The translations under genes were made by a program, and so were the position numbers. This document shows positions 11,172-19,334 of a stretch of DNA of 64,000 nt, piece by piece (position 1 is the first letter of the stretch; each line of letters opens with the position of its first letter). Under the pieces are notes generated by a model, which searched no databases, was not told where the DNA came from, and saw nothing but the letters and a program-made list of their open reading frames with translations. The stretch lies in assembly GCF_016107555.1 (NCBI RefSeq), contig NZ_JABASU010000003.1, positions 62,001-126,000 on the forward strand, read 5' to 3'. The DNA is from Psychrobacter celer. Its GTDB lineage: Bacteria > Pseudomonadota > Gammaproteobacteria > Pseudomonadales > Moraxellaceae.

Positions 11172-11449
11172 ATGGTAGTGTTAAAGACTCTATTTAAATG
11201 GATTGTTTTACCTATTGTAGCGCTACTGATTATTGTCAGTTTAGGCTTGGTTGTGACCGGCAATGCCTATATTACGCGATGCTTGGACACTTAGGTCAGC
11301 GTGTGCTCGTGCTACCCGAGGAGGACGTGATTATCATACGACTTGGCAAGCAAAAAGGCTTACCTACGCCAATTAAAGGGTTCAATTTGGATCCTGATTT
11401 GGGTCAGTATGTGACGGAGGTGAAGGCTGTTTTGGATGGTTTAGAATAA
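11172..11449 (+). pseudogene. remnant of a beta-lactamase-family serine hydrolase
   Basis: Translation from 11172 gives an N-terminal membrane or signal segment (MVVLKTLFKWIVLPIVALL...) that runs to a stop at 11291-11293. The next frame continues with GHLGQRVLVLPEEDVIIIRLG and ends at 11449. That is the pattern seen at the extreme C-terminus of class C beta-lactamase-like hydrolases. The central catalytic part (SxxK, YxN) is missing, so the gene looks like a product of a large internal deletion joining start and end out of frame. Family assignment rests on the C-terminal motif and is moderately secure. Confidence 0.6.
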
Positions 11450-11496
11450 AGTAGCAGCGGTTGCAAGCCTATGTTTTGCTTACAGCCGAAGCACCT

Positions 11497-12516
11497 TTAG
11501 CCTTCCATCTCACTAGTCAGCCACTCAGACACATCACCAACTTGCGCGGCTAATTCATCATGTGCTTGGGCTAGCTCAGCAAGCTTAGCTTTTACCTCAC
11601 TACGATTGTATTTAGTGCCCGTTAAAGTCTGCTTCAACAAGTCGATCAGCTCCACATTTAGCGCATCAGAGAAGATGACGACATCGGTAATGACAGCTTG
11701 CTGGACATCCATATGCAAATCAATAATACCCCAGTCAAAACGGGTCTCAACGTGATGGCTAAACTGCGGCGTCTTACCAAAGCGCCAGTTCCAGTCCGCC
11801 ATCTGCTCGTAATAGGCGTTTAACGAAGGTTCTTTTGCTAGGGTGTCTCTGTCTAGTTCCTCTACGGGCGTAGTATCGTCATAATCAGTGTCTTGATAGT
11901 ATTCACAAAACGCTTCGATAATGGCATCGGATAAAGCTTCGTGATTGATATCTTCATTAAACTCAACCAGATTGGCCACGCGAGAGCGCACCGATTTGAT
12001 GCCTTTGGCTTGCAATTTGAGCGGATGCGGGTTGAGATAATCGCCAAGCTTTTGCATATTGGCATTGACGAGTAACGTACCATGATGAAAGCTACGGTCA
12101 GACGCATGCTTAAAGGCGCTGCCTGATATTTTCTTATCGCCGACTTGCATGTCATTACGTCCGGACTGCTCAGCATCGATACCGAGTTTTTTTAGCGCAT
12201 TGACGATAATAGTGAAGTTAGCATCTTGGTCGTAGTCGGCCTTGGGTGACAAAAAGGTAAAGTTGGTATTGCCCAAGTCATGAAACACCGCGCCGCCGCC
12301 GCTTTGCCGCCGTGCCAAAAACACCTCGTCGGCTTCCATCTTATCGATTTTGCATTCTACCCACGGATTTTGCGAGCGTCCGATGACCACGGTCTCGCTA
12401 TTGCGCCATAGGAAAAGCGTGTGCGAGTCGGGGTTGAGGGTATTAAATATCCAGTCTTCGGTGGCGAGGTTAAACCAAGGGTTGGTAACGCTAGATTTTA
12501 GGATGCGTAGTTTCAT
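11497..12516 (-). CDS. lplA: lipoate-protein ligase A
   Basis: Attaches free lipoate, via lipoyl-AMP, to lipoyl domains of pyruvate and 2-oxoglutarate dehydrogenase and GcvH. The 339 residues match the E. coli length. The lipoate-binding motif RRQSGGGAVFHDLGN (about 70-84), GRSQNPW (about 45) and the KISGSAFKH lysine motif (about 130) are present, followed by the C-terminal accessory domain. I chose the ATG at 12516 because AGGA lies eight bases upstream and the protein then begins MKLRILKSS like the family. The longer frame adds 19 atypical residues. Confidence 0.95.
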   Translation of the reverse strand: MKLRILKSSVTNPWFNLATEDWIFNTLNPDSHTLFLWRNSETVVIGRSQNPWVECKIDKMEADEVFLARRQSGGGAVFHDLGNTNFTFLSPKADYDQDANFTIIVNALKKLGIDAEQSGRNDMQVGDKKISGSAFKHASDRSFHHGTLLVNANMQKLGDYLNPHPLKLQAKGIKSVRSRVANLVEFNEDINHEALSDAIIEAFCEYYQDTDYDDTTPVEELDRDTLAKEPSLNAYYEQMADWNWRFGKTPQFSHHVETRFDWGIIDLHMDVQQAVITDVVIFSDALNVELIDLLKQTLTGTKYNRSEVKAKLAELAQAHDELAAQVGDVSEWLTSEMEG

Positions 12517-12705
12517 GATGGATCCTTTTTTAACAATTTTTATAGATTGAAGATTATAAACAGATGCTGACATTCTTATCGATGATAAGAACGTTGCTAA
12601 AGTTTAAGTATGTTCTTAAAAAACGAGGTGTAAAGCTTAACAAGCTGATAAAGTAGTTAAAAGTTGAGTTTTCCTATTGACATTAGCTTCACGGAGATTG
12701 TATTC

Positions 12706-13287
12706 ATGCAAACAGAATGGGTGAATTGGGTATCTTTATTTATGGCTTTAATAGCGACGGCGTCGGCTATGATTACCTATGCTGTCTATCGGTCCTCAAC
12801 TGATCCAGAAGTTATCGTATATGCTGATACAGATAAGAAGCGCCCTTCAGTTATAATTCTAATTATTGAGAATATAGGTAAAGGCCCAGCGGAGAACATT
12901 AGTTTTAAAACATCAAGAAGCTTACCTGAGAAAGCCTTTAGTATAGAAGAACCTAGAAATATGCCAAACACGATGTCATCCGGACCCATTGTAAGTGGAA
13001 TACCTTTTTTAGCTCCTAATCAGAAAATAGTTCTTACTTGGGGACAATATGGAGGGTTAAAAAAATATATTGGTGGAGAAAGCATTGTGGTCACAGCTTA
13101 TTATGGAAGAGCTAATGCTAAGGTCTGGCTTAACAAACTGTCTAGCTCATCTAAGCTTTCTGTTGAAGCCTTTTATCAGACAGATATTTCTGACTCAAAC
13201 TGGGATAAGAAAATTTCAGAAACTTTAATAAAGACTAATGAACAATTAAAAAGTATTGATAAAGCAATTAAAAGCTTAGGTCCATAG
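12706..13287 (+). CDS. hypothetical protein with one N-terminal membrane helix
   Basis: I do not recognise this 193-residue protein. An N-terminal segment (WVSLFMALIATASAMITYAVY) is a single transmembrane helix, followed by a soluble domain of beta-rich character with IILIIENIGKGPAENISF, a pattern common in small immunoglobulin-like accessory domains of unknown function. An upstream ATG at 12664 is possible, but GGAG lies ten bases before 12706. The gene is clearly more AT-rich than its neighbours and uses AT-ending codons, so it may have been acquired. It sits alone and ends at a bidirectional terminator. Confidence 0.7.
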   Translation: MQTEWVNWVSLFMALIATASAMITYAVYRSSTDPEVIVYADTDKKRPSVIILIIENIGKGPAENISFKTSRSLPEKAFSIEEPRNMPNTMSSGPIVSGIPFLAPNQKIVLTWGQYGGLKKYIGGESIVVTAYYGRANAKVWLNKLSSSSKLSVEAFYQTDISDSNWDKKISETLIKTNEQLKSIDKAIKSLGP

Positions 13288-13298
13288 AACGTCTAACC

Positions 13299-13338
13299 AT
13301 CATAAAGCTGAGTATAATACTTAGCTTTATGATCTTTT
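13299..13338. terminator. bidirectional terminator
   Basis: ATCATAAAGCTGAGTAT pairs with ATACTTAGCTTTATGAT and is followed by CTTTT. It serves the two convergent hypothetical genes on either side. Confidence 0.75.
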
Positions 13339-13359
13339 AAGTATCAATACTATCTCACT

Positions 13360-13773
13360 CTATTCAGCACAAATCTCCCACTGCGAGGTTGTGCTCAAAT
13401 AACATTCTAGAACCTCTTTACCCGACTCTGCATATGTTTGACTGACTACTTTTTTGCTAGATGGTGCGCGATATCTGATGATAGCAGGTTCATCATTGAC
13501 GGTGGTCGTCCATCCGGTATGATTGCCATTGTCATCATAATCTGCACTGTTCGAGGTCGCCATTTTACCGAATCCTGGTAAATTGTAGTCAACTTGCCTA
13601 AAGGCGTAGCTCATCGCTGCGCCTTCGGCACCCTCATATTGACAGGTGAGCTTTTTTTGTAACTCATCTTGTTTATAGACATAGCAAGTGGTGTCACCCG
13701 AAAACTGTCCAACGCCGCAAAAACCTGCTGTTGCTACTGACATAGCACCGATAAACAAAGCTATTTTTCTCAT
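13360..13773 (-). CDS. small exported protein of unknown function
   Basis: A 137-residue protein with a signal peptide (MRKIALFIGAMSVATAGFCGV). Four cysteines in the mature part (CYVY, LTCQ, LECY and EICAE) suggest two disulfides in the periplasm. The ATG at 13773 is preceded by GAGGAG at seven bases, which fixes the start over an upstream TTG. No family is recognised. Confidence 0.75.
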   Translation of the reverse strand: MRKIALFIGAMSVATAGFCGVGQFSGDTTCYVYKQDELQKKLTCQYEGAEGAAMSYAFRQVDYNLPGFGKMATSNSADYDDNGNHTGWTTTVNDEPAIIRYRAPSSKKVVSQTYAESGKEVLECYLSTTSQWEICAE

Positions 13774-13870
13774 TAATGTGCTCCTCAAATAGTGATAATA
13801 AGATTAAAAATGAATGTCTTTTAGCTGTCCTTTAAATAGCAAAAATAAATTCGTTTACCAATGAAATACT

Positions 13871-14042
13871 AGGGCGTGTCCCTAATTCAAGCGTTTATGA
13901 CTAAATGGGCTAAAAATGGCTAAATCTTTGGCAAACGGTGTCAAATAGCTGGTCAATATCTTGATATTACCTGCGCTATTTTCCTTGTTTGCCTGCGATT
14001 TATCTCATTTTTATCACCATTTTTGAAATAGGGACACGCCCT
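13871..14042 (+). repeat. MITE-like family A, copy 2 (172 bp)
   Basis: Same 14-bp terminal inverted repeats and almost the same interior as 6410-6581, with a handful of substitutions. It is flanked by T on the left and A on the right, so it reads TAGGG...CCCTA, consistent with a TA target duplication. It lies between the small exported protein and trpR. Confidence 0.85.
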
Positions 14043-14123
14043 AATTTAGTAAACAAATTTCTATAAATATAGCATTTAAAAGTCTTTTATAGGTAATTTT
14101 CTTGCGCTAAATGTTGATAGCTA

Positions 14124-14435
14124 TCAGATATTAATTTTATCGCCAATATCCGGTAGCAATTCATCGATTTGATGTTGATGAAATACTTTGGCGCCGCGCG
14201 ACACTGTGGCGATACCGACGCCAAGTTGCGCGCTAATCTCTCGTTGCGTCACTTCTTGCTGTAGTAGTGCAAAGATAGTTAAGCGATTGCCAAGCTCAGC
14301 TTGCTCTTTTTCGGTCAACAGCGCTTTAAGTATCTCTGATAAATGGGCTTTATCATTGGTCTGAGCCAGTAGCGCTAACAAGTAGTCATAAGCTTTATTA
14401 GAGTGACTGTTAGAATGACTGTCTTGTTTGGCCAT
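14124..14435 (-). CDS. trpR: Trp repressor family protein
   Basis: A 103-residue all-helical DNA-binding protein of the TrpR/YerC family. The motif LTEKEQAELGNRLTIFALL and the helix-turn-helix QREISAQLGVGIATVSRGAK (about 68-87) match TrpR, where GVGIATVSRG contacts DNA. Tryptophan is the usual corepressor. The ATG at 14435 has AGGAGA seven bases upstream; a longer frame exists but is not favoured. It is divergent from trpB, so it probably represses trpB and possibly itself. Confidence 0.85.
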   Translation of the reverse strand: MAKQDSHSNSHSNKAYDYLLALLAQTNDKAHLSEILKALLTEKEQAELGNRLTIFALLQQEVTQREISAQLGVGIATVSRGAKVFHQHQIDELLPDIGDKINI

Positions 14436-14559
14436 TTTATTCTCCTTTTGCCTCAATCAATAAAGGCGAAATACGTTCATTATTCTACTTGTGAGCACTG
14501 CTTTATTAGCAGAGCAGTAATGCTTGACCTGCCATAAAACTTAGCCTAAAATCTGTTTC

Positions 14560-14600
14560 AATGCACTAGAACATAATAACAAATTTCTATTATAATTTAG
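14560..14600 (+). promoter_or_regulatory. candidate trpB promoter
   Basis: TATAAT at 14591-14596 lies 69 bases before the trpB start. The -35 region contains CACTAGAACA, with an ACTAG half-site like the one in E. coli trp operators. Only one half is evident, so operator function is a guess. Confidence 0.3.
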
Positions 14601-14664
14601 ATCGTTTTCTATATTTAATTCAGCTTCAAATAGACAATAGTGAATCAGACAACAGGAATGAGCC

Positions 14665-15903
14665 ATGACAGCATTAGCCAATGACAGCAGTAACACTTAC
14701 GGTTTGCACGACTCTATTTTGCCAAGCCTTGATGGTCTATACGGCGAGTATGGCGGCAAGATTGAGCATCCTGAGCTGGCAAAAGCGATGGAGGAGATCG
14801 AGACAGGCTTTCGTGCGATCATTAAAGACGATGATTTTGTTAATGAGATGAGCCGCTTGCGTCAGACTTACATCGGTCGGCCTAGTCCGATATTTCATGC
14901 CAGACGCTTAAGCGAGCATTGCGGCGGCGCGCAGATTTATTTTAAACGTGAAGACCTCAACCATACGGGCGCGCACAAGATTAATCACTGTATAGGGGAA
15001 GTGTTACTCGCCAAAAAGCTCGGCAAAACCAAAGTCATCGCCGAGACGGGTGCAGGGCAACATGGCGTAGCACTAGCTACGGCAGCGGCGCTGATGGGCG
15101 TGGAGTGTGAGATCCACATGGGCGTCGTCGATATCGAAAAAGAGCATCCCAATGTCAGCCGTATGCGAATCTTGGGTGCCAATATCGTGCCGGTATCGCG
15201 CGGCGCAGGCACGCTAAAAGAGGCGGTCGATAGTGCGTTTGAGACTTATCTTAGTGATTTGGACAACAGTATGTTTGCCATTGGCTCAGCACTCGGGCCT
15301 GCGCCTTATCCTGAGATAGTCAGCTACTTCCAGTCGGTCGTCGGCCGTGAAGCGCGGACGCAGTTCTTAGAAACTACTGGCACACTGCCTAATAAAGTGG
15401 TCGCTTGTGTTGGCGGCGGCTCTAATGCTATTGGCATCTTTAGCGGCTTTTTGGGTGATACAGAGGTAGAAAAAGTCGGCGTCGAGCCTGCAGGCGAAGG
15501 TCTTGATACGCCCAATCATGCGGCGACGATGACGCTTGGGACGAAAGGCGCGATTCATGGTTTTAAATGCTATGTGTTACTCGACGACAAGGGTGAGCCT
15601 GCGCCTGTGCATTCGATCGCCTCTGGTCTGGACTACCCAGGTGTCGGCCCGCAGCACTCACTCTTGAAGGACAACAATCTGGCCACTTATGAGTCAGCGA
15701 CAGATGCAGAGTGCTTAGAGGCATTTATGGCGCTATCGCGGCTTGAAGGCATCATACCTGCTCTAGAGACGGCGCACGCCATCGCCTATGCGATGCGTGC
15801 GGCCAAAGACATGTCGCCTGATGAGACGATTTTGGTCAATTTATCAGGCCGCGGTGACAAAGATATCGATTTTGTCTTAGACAAAGTGGATTTGTCAAAA
15901 TAG
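14665..15903 (+). CDS. trpB: tryptophan synthase beta chain
   Basis: Condenses indole with L-serine to give L-tryptophan and normally works with the alpha chain TrpA. The PLP lysine is Lys105 in HTGAHKIN; the phosphate-binding GGGSNAIG is near 250 and the C-terminal SGRGDKD near 395. The length of 412 is usual. trpA and trpF are not next to it, so the tryptophan genes are scattered. It has its own terminator and lies opposite trpR. Confidence 0.97.
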   Translation: MTALANDSSNTYGLHDSILPSLDGLYGEYGGKIEHPELAKAMEEIETGFRAIIKDDDFVNEMSRLRQTYIGRPSPIFHARRLSEHCGGAQIYFKREDLNHTGAHKINHCIGEVLLAKKLGKTKVIAETGAGQHGVALATAAALMGVECEIHMGVVDIEKEHPNVSRMRILGANIVPVSRGAGTLKEAVDSAFETYLSDLDNSMFAIGSALGPAPYPEIVSYFQSVVGREARTQFLETTGTLPNKVVACVGGGSNAIGIFSGFLGDTEVEKVGVEPAGEGLDTPNHAATMTLGTKGAIHGFKCYVLLDDKGEPAPVHSIASGLDYPGVGPQHSLLKDNNLATYESATDAECLEAFMALSRLEGIIPALETAHAIAYAMRAAKDMSPDETILVNLSGRGDKDIDFVLDKVDLSK

Positions 15904-15965
15904 CAATCAGATGTCGATATTTAATCGCTACTTACGCTATGTTCAATACGTCCTAAGCTGTTATC

Positions 15966-15995
15966 ATTGCCATGTTTTATCACATGGCATTTTTT
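15966..15995 (+). terminator. trpB terminator
   Basis: The stem TGCCATG/CATGGCA with an 8-base loop is followed by a run of six T. Confidence 0.8.
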
Positions 15996-16036
15996 ATGAC
16001 TGCTAAGACGGTCTCAGCGCTAATTAGGACGAACCC

Positions 16037-16939
16037 ATGAGCAAACGCGATCTCATTATTTTTATCACGCTGTCGTTTATGTGGTCGCTGTCGTTTGTGT
16101 TTTATCGCATTGGCGTGCCTGAGTTTGGCTCATTAGCGTTTGCCAGTCTGCGGGTGATATTTGCTGGGCTGGTGATGCTGGCGTTTGTCATGGTCAATAA
16201 GAAAAACCGTGACGGTCTGCGCGATCATTGGCAGCTGCTGGCACTGGTTGGTATTTTTTCTGCGGCTCTGCCGTTTGTGTTGTTTTCTTTTTCTGCTCAG
16301 TCAGTCAACGCAGGAGTGTTGGCGGTGCTCAATGCCTCTGTGCCGATGATGAGCGGCTTTATCGCCAGTACTTTTTTTAAAGACCGGCTGTCCAAAAGAC
16401 AAGTGCTGGGCTTGGTCATCGGTGTGATCGGAGTCGCTATTTTGATGAGCGAAAGCTTGCTTGCTGGCGGTGCCTCAGAGGCCGGATTGGCTAACGGTTT
16501 GTTGCCAATGGGCTATGCGCTACTTGCCTGCGTCGGCTATGCAGTTGGGGCCAATATCACCCGTCATTATTTATATAATGTCTCACCCGTGGCCATCACT
16601 GCAGGCTCGCTGATCATCGCCAGTATTTTGATGCTGCCTGTGGCTTTTTATGCGTTTCCTTATGATCAGAGCATCAGCGCCAAGGCGTGGGTGTCGGTGG
16701 TTTGTATAGGTGTCTTTTCTACAGCGATTGCCCTCATCTTTATGAACCAATTGATTAAAAACATCGGACCGACGCGGGCGACGAGCATCACTTTGGTGAT
16801 TCCTATTTTTGCCATTATCTTGGGCTATGTGCTGCTGGGTGAGGCGCTAGATACCCGCGCCATCATTGGCTCGGTGGTGATATTAATCGGCACTTATCTG
16901 TCGCTTGAGTTGTCGGTTAAAAAACTGCTGAAACCCTAA
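16037..16939 (+). CDS. EamA/DMT-family membrane transporter
   Basis: A 300-residue protein with ten predicted hydrophobic helices in two EamA repeats (about 5-135 and 155-290), including the signature ALPFVLFSFSAQSVNAGVLAVLNAS. Members export amino acids or small metabolites. The substrate cannot be read. The neighbouring trpB is separated by a terminator, so the two are not obviously linked. Confidence 0.88.
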   Translation: MSKRDLIIFITLSFMWSLSFVFYRIGVPEFGSLAFASLRVIFAGLVMLAFVMVNKKNRDGLRDHWQLLALVGIFSAALPFVLFSFSAQSVNAGVLAVLNASVPMMSGFIASTFFKDRLSKRQVLGLVIGVIGVAILMSESLLAGGASEAGLANGLLPMGYALLACVGYAVGANITRHYLYNVSPVAITAGSLIIASILMLPVAFYAFPYDQSISAKAWVSVVCIGVFSTAIALIFMNQLIKNIGPTRATSITLVIPIFAIILGYVLLGEALDTRAIIGSVVILIGTYLSLELSVKKLLKP

Positions 16940-17028
16940 ACTCGCGCAGGCCATCTCATCGCTGAAAGGTAAGGACTTGCAGTCAAATACTAGCAGCTAA
17001 ATACCATGTCAAGCCCGCGGCGGTGTGG

Positions 17029-17578
17029 TTAATTTACGCCTCCGACCATGATCAACTGAATAGGGAAGGTAGTGATGTCAAAGGCTTTGGCAAGAGGCAT
17101 CAGCGCCTTTAGCCTTTTTTCTTCTGCCAACGTGGTGTCTGTCTGATAATGATAAAACGTCAGGGCGAGAGGGGCAGCCGCTTTCACCAATTCTTATCGC
17201 AAAGTGCGGCGTGTCTTTTGTTGGCATGGGTTTAAAGGAAAAATACGCCAGATTGACGTGATTTAGTATAGCTGTCAGCTCAGGGTCTTGGTTTGTGCTC
17301 TGTACCAGATAGCTGCGCTTTTCCCCTGCAAGCACAATCGCATTATCCACTCCTCCAATAGGCGCGCTAGGCTTACCAACGGCGATGAGTCTATCGGTCA
17401 GTTGATCGACCGCGACCCATTTTGCATCTTCTTGTCGCATTAGCTGATAGTCGAGCTTTTCTGTCGCAAGACAGCCGCTCAAGGCCAACATAAGCCCCAC
17501 ACTGCAAGCCGCTGGCAAGTATTTTTTTGCAAGGTGTTTTCGATGCTTTGTTTGGGGCGCTGCGGTTGGCGTTTGCAT
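17029..17578 (-). pseudogene. lipoprotein gene with a frameshift
   Basis: The first frame starts at 17578 and has a basic N-terminus, a hydrophobic stretch and a lipobox LSGC, predicting an outer-membrane or periplasmic lipoprotein. It reads well to about HFAIR (near 17190) and then turns into an atypical Arg/Ser/Cys-rich tail to 17078. Shifting one frame near that point gives a coherent continuation, APLALTFYHYQTDTTLAEE and onward, ending at TAA 17029. Total length would be about 183 residues. This is a one-base frameshift by inference: either a real pseudogene or a sequencing error. The family is unknown. Confidence 0.6.
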
Positions 17579-18035
17579 ATTTTTCTCTATTTGACCGATG
17601 TTTTTGATACGTTAAATACGCGATATTGCTACTATTTAATACGAATAAAACACCGTCTATTATTGGATGACGGCGTTGCTTTTATATTGATAAATGTTAG
17701 CTTTCGCTATTTAATCGAGAGACACACAAGCTAGAGATAAGATATAGGGCGCAGGGCAGTATGGTACGCGTCATTGTGATATATTTAGCCGAGGTTTTAT
17801 CGTCATATCATTGTGCATGATTGGCTGCGTTGATTTGCTGCATGGATGGCAGGACAAGGGGCAGGATAGATAAAGACCAGAGGTGTTTTTGTTTGTAACG
17901 CTTGCTTGAATAAATCCATCCGCTCCCTATAAAGGTAACGGTCGTTCAATATGACTTTTTATGCCTTTATTCGGTCGCAGCGCATATAGATACGCAGCGC
18001 ACCGATATTATAATAAGTATGTATGACAAAGCATT
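17579..18035. other. intergenic region upstream of the old yellow enzyme gene
   Basis: About 450 bases without a supported gene. CGCAGCGCA occurs twice close together (17977-18002), but I see no clear operator. A repeat end follows at 18036. Confidence 0.5.
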
Positions 18036-18081
18036 GAGCGGCTTGATAGCGATGTATCTGATTTATTTAGCGTCGACTATA
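18036..18081 (+). repeat. MITE-like family B, solo right end
   Basis: GAGCGGCTTGATAGC, then ATGTATCTGATTTATTT and GTCGACTATA match, in inverse orientation, the left end of the copy at 56502-56644. The other end and core are absent, so this is a truncated copy. It lies about 57 bases upstream of nemA. Confidence 0.65.
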
Positions 18082-18137
18082 GGCAGCAGTATAATAACGA
18101 ACATTCACCAATCACGACAAACACCATAGGACACAAT

Positions 18138-19247
18138 ATGGCACACGATAATTTATTTGAACCTGTCAAAATGGGCAGCCAAACACTCAAAAACCGTATC
18201 ATTATGGCACCTCTGACCCGTCTGCGCGCAGTCGAGCCAGGCGATGTGCCGACCGCAATGGCAGGCGAGTATTATTCGCAGCGCGCAGGAGCAGGGCTGG
18301 TCATCACCGAAGCGACGCAGGTATCCTTTCAGGCCAAAGGCTATGCTGGCGCGCCTGGTATTCATACTAAGGATCAAGTCACCGCATGGAAAGCTGTGGT
18401 CGATAATGTCCATGCCAAAGGCGGCAAAATCGTCGTGCAGATGTGGCACACAGGACTGGTCGCGCACAAAAGCGTGCAGCCAGATGGGCAAGCGCCGATC
18501 TCCGCCTCTGATGTCGAAGTCGGCGCTCGTACCTCACTGCGTGATAGCGATAATCAAGCGATTCGCGTCGAAGCCACACCGCCGCGTCCGGCGACTTTGG
18601 ACGACATTAAGCAAGTGGTCAAAGACTTCGCTCATGCAACAACCATGGCTCGCGAAGCTGGGTTTGATGGGGTAGAAGTCCACGGCGCTCATGGTTATCT
18701 GCTGCATCAGTTTTGGGCCGAGCACACCAATAAGCGCGATGATGAATACGGTGGTAGTAAAGAAAACCGTGCCCGTCTAACGCTCGAGGTCGTTGACGCT
18801 TGTATTGCGGCTTGGGATAACGATCACGTTGGTATTCGTATTTCTCCGCAAGGCTCGTTTAATGGCGTAGATGCTGGCTATGATGAAGACGATAATATCT
18901 GGCTGATTGAGCAGCTCAATAAACGCAATCTGATGTATCTGCATATCTCTGAGCCTGATTGGGCGGGTGGCACGCCTTATACCGAAGGCTTCCGTCAGCG
19001 CATCCGCCAAGCGTTCGACAACATGATTATCGCAGCTGGCGGCTATACTGCCGAAAAAGCATCGCAAAATATCCAAGCCGGCTATATCGACGCGGTTGCC
19101 TTTGGTCGTGACTTTATTGCCAATCCTGATTTGCCGGAGCGTATTCGTCAAGATGCACCGTTAAATGAGCAGCATCCGCAGAGCTTTTATGGTGGCGGTA
19201 GCGAGGGCTACACCGATTATCCTTATTTGGAGCAAAAGCAGGCTTAG
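18138..19247 (+). CDS. nemA: alkene reductase, old yellow enzyme family (NemA-like)
   Basis: An FMN-dependent NAD(P)H enzyme that reduces activated double bonds and some nitro compounds in the cytoplasm. The 369-residue TIM barrel starts LFEPVKMGSQTLKNRIIMAPLTR. It has QMWHTGLVAH (about 95-105), the substrate-binding pair and tyrosine in GVEVHGAHGYLLHQF (about 177-191) and the FMN phosphate loop GGYTAEKA near 295. The length and motifs fit NemA/xenobiotic reductases. No adjacent NemR-type regulator is seen. Confidence 0.88.
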   Translation: MAHDNLFEPVKMGSQTLKNRIIMAPLTRLRAVEPGDVPTAMAGEYYSQRAGAGLVITEATQVSFQAKGYAGAPGIHTKDQVTAWKAVVDNVHAKGGKIVVQMWHTGLVAHKSVQPDGQAPISASDVEVGARTSLRDSDNQAIRVEATPPRPATLDDIKQVVKDFAHATTMAREAGFDGVEVHGAHGYLLHQFWAEHTNKRDDEYGGSKENRARLTLEVVDACIAAWDNDHVGIRISPQGSFNGVDAGYDEDDNIWLIEQLNKRNLMYLHISEPDWAGGTPYTEGFRQRIRQAFDNMIIAAGGYTAEKASQNIQAGYIDAVAFGRDFIANPDLPERIRQDAPLNEQHPQSFYGGGSEGYTDYPYLEQKQA

Positions 19248-19269
19248 TTTTGAAAAACTAAGACAATAA

Positions 19270-19304
19270 AAAGCCATCTTACTGTAGTAGTAAGGTGGCT
19301 TTTT
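19270..19304. terminator. bidirectional terminator
   Basis: AAAGCCATCTTAC pairs with GTAAGGTGGCTTT (one G-T pair) around a 6-base loop, with T-runs on both strands. It serves nemA and the convergent lipoprotein gene. Confidence 0.8.
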
Positions 19305-19334
19305 CAATGAGAGAGACGAGCAACTTAAAATAAC

